A stretch of DNA of 64,000 nucleotides, from NCBI RefSeq assembly GCF_017357825.1, contig NZ_CP046072.1, positions 1,860,001 through 1,924,000 on the forward strand, in the 5' to 3' direction. Of the stretch, positions 1 through 7,600 are shown piece after piece. The first letter of the stretch is position 1, and each line of letters starts with the position of its first letter. The translations under genes were made by a program, and so were the position numbers. Origin of the DNA: Sulfurimonas aquatica (GTDB lineage: Bacteria; Campylobacterota; Campylobacteria; Campylobacterales; Sulfurimonadaceae). The notes beneath the pieces were generated by a model that had not been told where the DNA came from, ran no database searches, and was given only the letters and a program-made list of their open reading frames with translations.

Positions 1-419
1 CACAAATCATTAGACTGTTCATAATTTTTTTGATTAAAACTGCATGAAGAGCTTCTAGGAGTAGTTTTAAAACTAGCTCGCAGGATAGAAGGCAGTTTTT
101 TATTTTTACTCTCTGCTTTTTCTAGAGTTTGATTTACTAAGTTCTCCACAGTCTCATCAGTTAACATACCTGCTAAATAAGGATCACCGCATTTAAGTAT
201 ATACTTCTTATCATAATAAGAAAGTACTGTCACAAAATGGACATCAGGGTTTGCCACTAATGAGTACATAGCATAATAGGAACTGTTAAACTCATGTTTT
301 TTTACAGGAGCAAACTGTGAGATAAATGGACTATGCACATATCCGCTCTTTACAAATGTCAACTTGTTTAATTTACTTTTAGACACTTTAATATGCCATG
401 AAATTTCTTCTCTAGTCAT
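1..419 (-). CDS. Hypothetical protein, partial (3' end beyond window)
   Basis: An open frame runs leftwards from an ATG at 419 and leaves the window at base 1 with no stop, giving at least 139 residues. It starts MTREEISWHIKVSKSKLNKL and is soluble and lysine-rich, with no signal peptide, membrane segment or motif that I recognise. A strong AGGAGA ribosome binding site lies just upstream. Its promoter carries the island-wide TGACA-N5-TGTCA operator with a TACAAT -10 at 446-451. It is divergent from the small gene at 548, which has its own operator. I cannot assign a function; membership of the shared regulon is the only clue. Confidence 0.75.
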   Translation of the reverse strand, partial: MTREEISWHIKVSKSKLNKLTFVKSGYVHSPFISQFAPVKKHEFNSSYYAMYSLVANPDVHFVTVLSYYDKKYILKCGDPYLAGMLTDETVENLVNQTLEKAESKNKKLPSILRASFKTTPRSSSCSFNQKNYEQSNDL

Positions 420-445
420 TATAATTCTCCTATATATTTGAAAAA

Positions 446-477
446 ATTGTAACAACTACTTGTGACAGCTTGTGTCA
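446..477 (-). promoter_or_regulatory. Operator/promoter 1 of the island regulon
   Basis: Read leftwards, 477-463 is TGACACAAGCTGTCA, a perfect TGACA-N5-TGTCA inverted repeat. It is followed after 11 nt by a TACAAT -10 (451-446). It serves the partial gene at 1-419. The operator sequence is identical to the copy at 12854-12868. No -35 hexamer is evident, and the palindrome covers the place where it would be. Confidence 0.8.
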
Positions 478-487
478 TAAACATAAA

Positions 488-519
488 TGACGCAAGCTGT
501 CATTTTATCTGAGTATACT
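488..519 (+). promoter_or_regulatory. Operator/promoter 2 of the island regulon
   Basis: TGACGCAAGCTGTCA at 488-502 has one mismatch in the left half-site. A TATACT -10 follows at 514-519, again 11 nt away. It drives the small gene at 548. The two operators in this divergent region face opposite ways, and their asymmetric CAAGC core follows the direction of transcription. Confidence 0.8.
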
Positions 520-547
520 TTTTATAGTTCAAATAAAGGGAGAAGAA

Positions 548-742
548 ATGAATATATTATTTACCATATATATTGTTTCATATGTTCTAGTTGAAATGGA
601 TTCTGTTAAACGCCATAAAATGTTTTATTTTCATAGAGCTTGGAAAAGGTATGATCATAGTAGTTTAATTTTTTATTTTCGTATGCTTATATTAATATTA
701 CTTTTCCCATTATTTGCATTATTGGTTATTTTCGACATATAA
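548..742 (+). CDS. Small membrane protein, unknown function
   Basis: A 64-residue protein with an AAGGGAGAAG ribosome binding site ending two bases before the ATG, and a full operator/promoter module at 488-519. The sequence has a hydrophobic N-terminal stretch (about residues 2-16), a basic middle rich in Lys, Arg and His (about 19-38), and a strongly hydrophobic C-terminal helix (about 42-63). That predicts one or two membrane segments. Small membrane proteins in regulated accessory loci are sometimes membrane-acting effectors or anchors, but nothing here shows that directly. The good ribosome site and dedicated promoter make it a convincing gene despite its size. Confidence 0.65.
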   Translation: MNILFTIYIVSYVLVEMDSVKRHKMFYFHRAWKRYDHSSLIFYFRMLILILLFPLFALLVIFDI

Positions 743-772
743 AAAATGTTTAAAGATTTAGCATCTTAGATA

Positions 773-804
773 TGACATAAGCTGTCACTTTTATCTACTA
801 TAAT
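773..804 (+). promoter_or_regulatory. Operator/promoter 3 of the island regulon
   Basis: TGACATAAGCTGTCA at 773-787 is a perfect inverted repeat. A consensus TATAAT -10 follows at 799-804, 11 nt downstream. It drives the two-gene unit at 832-2976. Confidence 0.85.
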
Positions 805-831
805 TCATATATAAATACTAAAGGAGAAGGA

Positions 832-1197
832 ATGCTTGATATCAGAGCAATAGTATATTTTGATAAACAGATGAATCCTAATGGAGGCTGGGGTAATGAA
901 GACAATTGCTTATATTTAAATTTGAAATCCTTTGGAAGAGATTGGGGAGAGTTTAACAATTCATATGATTTTATAGAACATAGTCCATGTATGCTTGACA
1001 ATCGATGTGATATACCTGTAGATGAGTTTTTATCCATGGTTGGCTCTACACATGAAGAGGCTTATCAAAAACTTTTACAGATTATGCCGCATCTAAAAAG
1101 CAGACAACCTCTCCAGCAGAGTGTTGTTCTAAAGTTTTACGAAGAGTTAAAAATAAATACTATTAAAAAAGTAACCTTACAATTATGGGAAACTTAG
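832..1197 (+). CDS. Hypothetical protein, first gene of regulated operon
   Basis: A 121-residue soluble protein with a very strong AAGGAGAAGG site immediately upstream and the operator/promoter at 773-804. The N-terminal half is rich in Gly, Trp and Asn (around residues 15-45), and the C-terminal half looks helical. No family is recognised. It is followed after 33 nt by the helical-repeat gene at 1231, which has its own AAGGAGAAG site, so the two are very probably co-transcribed and may act together. Confidence 0.7.
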   Translation: MLDIRAIVYFDKQMNPNGGWGNEDNCLYLNLKSFGRDWGEFNNSYDFIEHSPCMLDNRCDIPVDEFLSMVGSTHEEAYQKLLQIMPHLKSRQPLQQSVVLKFYEELKINTIKKVTLQLWET

Positions 1198-1230
1198 TCA
1201 TAAAAATTCGATTATACACAAGGAGAAGTT

Positions 1231-2976
1231 ATGGGACATGGTTGTTGCAATGAGATACTAACGCATAGTGATAGAGTTTATGCTCTCAAAGAAGCGAACG
1301 AACTCGCTATTAGGATTGCTGATGAGATGACACAAGAGAATTATCATATATTTGTAACACGGGACTACTATAACAGAAAAGTGCATTGGAGGATGGCCGA
1401 AGGTGCTAACTTGGATAATAACTGGATAACTTACATAGCCATTAAAAAGAACTATGGTCTTGATGTTTTCATACATAGTAGCGATGAAAAGATTAGAGCT
1501 GCAGTTGGAGCACAAGGTTACCAATCTTCTGTACTTATTAATGATAAAAGTGCCTTAGTTCGTGCTGGAGTGGCACAGTCTGGATATGATCTAAAAAAAC
1601 TTATAAATGATGAAGAACCGGTAGTGCGTTGTGCAGTGGCGAAACAAGGTTACGGTCTTGATATATTGATAAGCGATGAAAACGATAGAGTACGTCGTAC
1701 GGTGGCCGAACAAGGATATAAAACTGAGATTTTAGTAAATGATAAAAGTCCAAGTGTCCGAACTGGTTTGGCAAAATCAGGATACGAGCTCAAAACCCTC
1801 ATGCTAGATGGTGATTCTAATGTTAGTCGTGCAGCAAGAGAGGAGTCTCTTAAAAAGATAGTCCATTGTGAGAACGATGAGGAAGCACTAAAAGCACTTA
1901 CATATATTGTGAATTTACCGCCTATCTCAGATGTTAACATTCCAGGACTTTGGCTAAACAATATGGTTATAGATGAAGATATAGCCATTGACATTATAAA
2001 TAAAGGGTACTGTTTGTCGTACTTTATCAATAGTAATAGCTCAAAAATAAGAGCTACTGTTGCCAAACAAGGGTATTGTTTAGATGTATTGATAAATGAT
2101 AAAGATCCAAAAGTACGTAGCGAGGTCGCTAAGCAAGGGTATGGACTTGATATACTTATTCATGATGAAGATTATTGGGTGCGTGTTGATGTTGTAAAAC
2201 AAGGCTATGGTCTAGACATTTTAGTAAAAGACACATCCTCTCAAGTTCGTGAGTGTATCGCCGATCAAGGTTATGGACTAGACATTCTACTCTACGACAA
2301 AGACTATGATGTTCGTAAAGCAGTCGCACGACAAGGATATGGGCTTGATACATTGGTATACGACGAAAATGAATATGTACGTGATGAAGTAGCTAGACAA
2401 GGATATCGCCTTGATATACTAGTAAAAGATAAAGATAGCTATGTAAAAAAAGCTGTGATTTCTCAAGGATATTGCTTGGAGAATCTTCTTTACGACAAGG
2501 GATATGGTGTTTCCAGTGATGCTTTAGAAGTAATTGCAGAGCAAGCCTCTAATATGAACGAAGTAGTAAAAATAGTTGACTCCGTTATGCAGACCATTCC
2601 TGATTTTATTGAAAAACTTCATGAAACAACTTGCATAAATCTGATGAATATGGGATTTCCCTTGAGCTATTTCATGAAACACAAACATCGATATGTCATT
2701 AATGCACTTGTTGATAGAGGATATGAACTAAAGACCTTTATACACGATGATAATTATCAAACTAAACAGTTTGCAATTCGTAAATTATTAGACAGTTGTA
2801 AAGATGCAGATGAAGTTACAGTAATTGTTAAAGAAGCTTTAAAAGTTGATTCTAATTATATGAATAAAATTGGCCTGGATGATTGCACCAAATTCATAGA
2901 CAAAGGATGTCCTTTGAAGTACTTTTCAAACAGCCGCTATATAACTATTCAAGATCTAATAAGAGCTCAACTGTGA
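1231..2976 (+). CDS. Helical-repeat protein with 22-residue HEAT/LRV-like repeats
   Basis: A 581-residue protein built largely of degenerate repeats of about 22 residues, with the pattern QGYGLDxLxxDxxxxVRxxV. One block covers about residues 60-205 and a second, more regular one about 265-430, with diverged copies beyond. The Val-Arg, Val-Ala, Gly-Tyr and Leu-Asp positions recur as in HEAT or variant leucine-rich repeats, suggesting an alpha-solenoid for binding protein or nucleic acid. The first 60 residues, including an HGCCNE segment, are not repetitive. No signal peptide or catalytic motif is visible. It forms an operon with the gene at 832, and its stop codon overlaps the next operator at 2974. 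The role is unknown; a scaffold or recognition function is inference. Confidence 0.8.
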   Translation: MGHGCCNEILTHSDRVYALKEANELAIRIADEMTQENYHIFVTRDYYNRKVHWRMAEGANLDNNWITYIAIKKNYGLDVFIHSSDEKIRAAVGAQGYQSSVLINDKSALVRAGVAQSGYDLKKLINDEEPVVRCAVAKQGYGLDILISDENDRVRRTVAEQGYKTEILVNDKSPSVRTGLAKSGYELKTLMLDGDSNVSRAAREESLKKIVHCENDEEALKALTYIVNLPPISDVNIPGLWLNNMVIDEDIAIDIINKGYCLSYFINSNSSKIRATVAKQGYCLDVLINDKDPKVRSEVAKQGYGLDILIHDEDYWVRVDVVKQGYGLDILVKDTSSQVRECIADQGYGLDILLYDKDYDVRKAVARQGYGLDTLVYDENEYVRDEVARQGYRLDILVKDKDSYVKKAVISQGYCLENLLYDKGYGVSSDALEVIAEQASNMNEVVKIVDSVMQTIPDFIEKLHETTCINLMNMGFPLSYFMKHKHRYVINALVDRGYELKTFIHDDNYQTKQFAIRKLLDSCKDADEVTVIVKEALKVDSNYMNKIGLDDCTKFIDKGCPLKYFSNSRYITIQDLIRAQL

Positions 2977-3005
2977 CACAACCCGTCACTTTTCTCCATT
3001 ATAAT
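2974..3005 (+). promoter_or_regulatory. Operator/promoter 4 of the island regulon
   Basis: TGACACAACCCGTCA at 2974-2988 has one mismatch in the right half-site and overlaps the stop codon of the preceding gene. A consensus TATAAT -10 lies at 3000-3005, 11 nt away. It is the likely promoter of the 3113-9381 operon with the STAND gene. Confidence 0.8.
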
Positions 3006-3040
3006 TTACATATAAACACTTAAGGATTACAGACCAGTAA

Positions 3041-3092
3041 GCTCAAATGAGCCCACAACAAATAACTTAGAAAAAATGTGTCGCTAAGTTAT
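3041..3092 (+). other. Structured 5' leader (two inverted repeats)
   Basis: The leader between the -10 at 3000-3005 and the ATG at 3113 is about 100 nt, much longer than those of the other island genes. It contains GCTCA/TGAGC (3041-3045 with 3048-3052; the 2-nt spacer means the innermost pair would have to open) and a perfect 9-bp stem ATAACTTAG/CTAAGTTAT (3062-3070 with 3084-3092, 13-nt loop). There is no U-run after the second stem, so a simple terminator is unlikely. It may control translation or mRNA stability, or encode a small RNA. Confidence 0.4.
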
Positions 3093-3112
3093 ATAACTTC
3101 AAGGACAATGAT

Positions 3113-4291
3113 ATGACATTACAAGAACAGATAATAAACACGCTACTACAATCAAAAAGGGATTTTTATATTCATGAGGCATATATAGGTTATGGTAACT
3201 TTGGACAGACGGGTAAACTTTACCATGTAGATTGCAATAAACAAAAAAATTACAATGGAAACCAACTGCTAGCTGAGCCAAATGAAGATTATAGACCATC
3301 AATGAGCCTTGTTGCTAATGATGACATTTATGGTCATCTGTTTGGGAAAACAAGTTTTTCATCAGAAGAGGAAAAAAATTCTGAAATAAAGCGGATATTG
3401 GAAGCGAGTGGATTTAAAAACCGAATGAATAATAGAGTCAAGATGGAGGAAGAGATAGGAGACTACCTTGATAAACTAGAGAGTAAAAAACAAGCAGAGA
3501 TAATTTTAAAAGCCAATGGAGGATTAGTAGAGATTCCTTTAGAAAAAATATATCATATTGGTATAAGTATAGAAAATGAACTACACACTATATGGCATCA
3601 AAGGGATGACGAAGATCGTTTGTCCATAGAAAGATTTAAACTTACATGTTCTGATGATGATTTCATACAAAGATATAGCCTTGATAATCCAGCTACATTG
3701 GAGGAACATATAAAAAACACTATTGCAGCTGTAGGAAAAGATGTTTTTCTAAATAATATTATCGATGATAATGACTATAGAGTATCTCTTATTGAAAAGT
3801 TTTTAGAAGATGAAGACATATACAGCTTACTACAAAGTATCTATACTCATGTCAACTCTCAATTAGTAAAGGGACTAGAAAGAGACTTATTAGGTGAACA
3901 TAGAACTATTTCTTTTTTAAACCAGTTTAGCGTTCCATACGACAAGATTAAAAATATACATGCTAGAGCTCGAAGTGGCTATCCATGCATAAAGGCTCAA
4001 ACTCGTAAACATCCAAATGGAATAATTAACGTTAATAGTTGGGCTGCTGCAATGATGAACACTGGTTTAAAAGTTCATGTAAATGCTCAAAGTGTATATA
4101 GAAAATCTAAAGAAGAGGTATTGGAAATAGTTAAACCAATGGCCATAGAGCATTTTAATAAACGTAAAATCTTGACGGATGGGATTATCTCTTATAGGTT
4201 CTATGATTTGTTTGAGCACTACTTTGAAATATCACTAGACGAGTTGGGCTTAGAAGTGCTAGCTACGACTAAGGAAAACTCAGATGACTAG
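3113..4291 (+). CDS. Hypothetical protein, first gene of the STAND operon
   Basis: A 392-residue soluble protein with an AAGGA site (3102-3106) seven bases before the ATG, downstream of operator 4. The N-terminal 60 residues are aromatic- and Gly-rich (IGYGNFGQTGKLYHVDCNK). A charged helical stretch follows at about 85-130, and a basic region near 290-340 contains INVNSWAAAMMNTGLKVHVN. I recognise no family. Its 3' end overlaps the 93-residue gene at 4284 by 8 nt. Conservation with the STAND gene would indicate a three-component system; that link is inference from the operon layout. Confidence 0.75.
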   Translation: MTLQEQIINTLLQSKRDFYIHEAYIGYGNFGQTGKLYHVDCNKQKNYNGNQLLAEPNEDYRPSMSLVANDDIYGHLFGKTSFSSEEEKNSEIKRILEASGFKNRMNNRVKMEEEIGDYLDKLESKKQAEIILKANGGLVEIPLEKIYHIGISIENELHTIWHQRDDEDRLSIERFKLTCSDDDFIQRYSLDNPATLEEHIKNTIAAVGKDVFLNNIIDDNDYRVSLIEKFLEDEDIYSLLQSIYTHVNSQLVKGLERDLLGEHRTISFLNQFSVPYDKIKNIHARARSGYPCIKAQTRKHPNGIINVNSWAAAMMNTGLKVHVNAQSVYRKSKEEVLEIVKPMAIEHFNKRKILTDGIISYRFYDLFEHYFEISLDELGLEVLATTKENSDD

Positions 4292-4565
4292 GCTAGGCAA
4301 CATAATGAAAGCGCAACAAGAATTAAAAATGATACTTGAAGATTTGTCTCCAGATAACATAGGTGAGACTACAGCCAATAATCTCAATGAATTGTTTAGT
4401 GTGTTTAACGATGCTTACATTTTAAGAAGTAAAAATGGAAAATATGAACTTAAAGAGATAGAAGAGATATATGAAAAATGTTTTGTAATTCTCAAGAGAG
4501 AGTACAGTCGAAAGTTTATCTCTTGTATGGCTACTACGATGATGTTCCAAGAGAAAGAAGAATAG
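4284..4565 (+). CDS. Small hypothetical protein between 392-aa gene and STAND gene
   Basis: A 93-residue, mostly helical and acidic protein. Its ATG overlaps the end of the previous gene and is preceded by AAGGA; an alternative in-frame ATG at 4302 would remove six residues. The only cysteines lie in the C-terminal half. No domain is recognised. The overlap with the upstream gene suggests translational coupling. The STAND gene follows after about 105 nt, so the product could be an adaptor or an inhibitor of that protein, but this is speculative. Confidence 0.65.
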   Translation: MTRLGNIMKAQQELKMILEDLSPDNIGETTANNLNELFSVFNDAYILRSKNGKYELKEIEEIYEKCFVILKREYSRKFISCMATTMMFQEKEE

Positions 4566-4671
4566 TTTATACTATTTTCGGTAGTATTTCACTACAAGAA
4601 TCAATTATAAAAAACAAATAATAAGAAAATATCAATGAATGAAGTGGCTATAAAGCTTAATGAGGAATCCA

Positions 4672-7600
4672 GTGAACAATACAAAAACATTTAGACTATT
4701 TATATCATCAACTTTCAGTGACTTCCAACTTGAACGTCGAGTCTTACATGAGAAGGTCTTTCCAGAGATAGACAAGCATTGTACGGAACAAGGATATCAG
4801 TTCCAACCCGTTGACCTGCGCTGGGGTGTTAACAATGAAGCACAACTTGATCAAAAAACTCTAGAGTTATGTCTCAACGAAGTTCGTGCTTGTAAGCACT
4901 TCCCTCATCCAAACTTTCTTATAATGCTCGGAAACCGTTATGGATGGGTATCTCTTCCTTATGCTATTAAAAAGAGTGAGTTTGAGAGTATCCTAGACTT
5001 TTATACAAATAACTCTAGTGCTCTTCAACTATTAAATGAATGGTACATCGAAGATAGCAATCATCTCATAGAAGATTTACATGCCTATGTACTAAAGCCG
5101 AGAGAACCTAAAGGAGCATATGCAGACTGGCAAGATTGGGAAAAGCTAGAGAATGAACTTCGTGCACTTCTTCAAGATGCCGCCAATGCACTTTTCAAAG
5201 GAACACCACAATATACCAAATACTTTCTCTCAGCCACAGAAGCAGAAGTCCAAGAGGGGATATTCAAGTATCTTCAACCTACCAAGTTTCAACTAGAAAT
5301 GCAAGAAGAATATACTGAAATCTCTGAAATCGATCAGGACTATGTCTATGGATTTGTCCGTAGCATCAACGATCATGAAACAGCAGACCTTTCAAACGAA
5401 CCTGCAAAGTCATTCATCGACAAAGACCAAACAAATGTCACTAACTTTAAAAAAGAACTTATTGAAAATACCCTAAATAAATCTAACCTTCTTCCAGCAG
5501 ATGTTACCCTCAGTGGGGATATAAATAACCCATTCACAGATAAGAGCTATCTTTTAGAGTTTGAGACCTTTATGATAGATAAGCTCAAGCTTGCAGTAAA
5601 TAAACAGATAGCAGAAGCACAAGAAATCTCACAGCTTACTCAAGAGAGAAGTGAGCAGCAAAGATTTCAGAGTTTAAAGACAAAGGTCTTCTTTGGAAGA
5701 GAAGAAGAATTAGAAGTAATTCAAAAGTATATAGATAGTGACAATACTCAACCTTTCATTGTCCATGGTGTCTCAGGCATAGGTAAGTCATCATTTATGG
5801 CTAAAGTAATTGAGCAGACAGAAGAGGCACTAATATATACAATTGCTGATCGCTTTATTGGTGTTACTTCATCCTCATCAAACACGAGAGCATTACTAGA
5901 GTCTCTAATCAATGACCTTGCGGCACAAAAAGTTCTAGTACTACCAGAGACTTTAAAACAAGATAATAATCAATTCAACCAACAAGTAAAAGAACTTCTA
6001 CTAACAATAGAAAAGCCTACAGTGATAATACTAGATGCTCTAGATCAACTTCAAAACAAAGACTACTTACAGTGGCTACCACTTGAGTTACCCTCAAACC
6101 TAAAGATCATTCTCTCTATGTTAGATCAAAAAGGGTATGAACATTACTATGACCTTTTAAAGAATAAACTTGATAAAAAAAACCAACTAAATATCGAAGC
6201 ACTAAATGATGCTGCTGCAACACAGACACTCAAAAGCTTACTTAAAAAAGAAAAGCATTCACTAACACCACAGCAGTTTGAGTATACACTTGAGAAATTT
6301 AGAGAAAGTAAGAGTTCTCCACTTTACCTCAAGATAGCATTTGAAGAGGTAAAGACATGGAAGAGTACGGATACAAATGAAGAACTTAGAGTTGGTATAC
6401 AAGAGGTTATAAAAGAGTTTATTGACAACCTCACTGAAAAATACCACCATTCCCCAAAAATAGTACATAAACTTTTAGGACTTATATACGCATCCAAAAA
6501 TGGTCTGAGTGAAAAGGAAATACTTGACCTTCTAAGCCGTGATGAATCAATACTTACTGATCTTGAGGAGTTTAATAAACTTGACCTCACTATAGATGGT
6601 GAGACAGTACGACGATTTCCCATCTCAATATGGGCAAGACTGCATGAACAGTTAAAACCTTTTATCAATGAGAGAACAATTGATAATCAAAATCTCATAT
6701 CATTTTTCCACAGACAAATAGATGAAGCAGTACATAACTGTATATATAAAGAGAATTCTCAGCTGTTACATAAAGAACTAGCCGATTACTTCTTGACACT
6801 GCAAGATAAAGATAAACTTTGGGATAAACGCTATTACAATCTTCACATGTTGGAAGAGACTCCATACCAACTCTTTCATGCAAAAGATGGCAAAAGACTA
6901 AAAGAGATTCTGATTGATCTTGAATTTTCTGGAAGTGTTTATAATAACCATAAGGAAGAGACCTTTACAGAGGTACTCGAAAAAGCTGTAGAAATTGATG
7001 GTATTACTGATGATGAGATTGACTCATGGAAAAAGTTTTTTCTTGAAAAAGCACACCTTATTACTGGGGTGGATGGAATTAACTGGAGGGCTAGTCAATC
7101 TTTGTTTCAGTTAGCTTATGAAGATGGAGACAACTCTCCTCTAAGCCATAATGCAGAACAGCTACTTGAGAAAGATAGAGTAGATTTTTTATGGTTAAAA
7201 AAGAGGAATAGACCTAAAAAGTTTAAAAGAACTGGATTGTTAAAGGTTTTAGAGGGGCATTCTGATACTATATTTGGTACAGAAATATTCAAAGATGGAA
7301 GGATACTCTCTTATTCAGTAGATAATACCTTAAGACTATGGGATTCTGAAGGTGAGCCTTTAAGAATTTTAGAAGGGCATACCAGTGCTGTAAAGGGTGC
7401 AAAGATTCTAGAAGACGGAAAGATACTCTCTTATTCACGAAATGAGACTCTGAGACTATGGAGTTCTGAAGGTGAGGCTTTGAGAATTTTAGAAGGGCAT
7501 ACTTATATTGTAAGCGGAGTAGAGATTCTAGAAGATGGAAGAATACTCTCTTATTCTGCTGATAATACTTTAAGACTCTGGAGTTCTGAAGGTGAGGCTT

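Noticed and set aside
4660-4671. ATG start at 4660 for the STAND gene
   Set aside because: No ribosome site precedes it, while GTG at 4672 has AGGA at good distance and begins at the DUF4062 motif.
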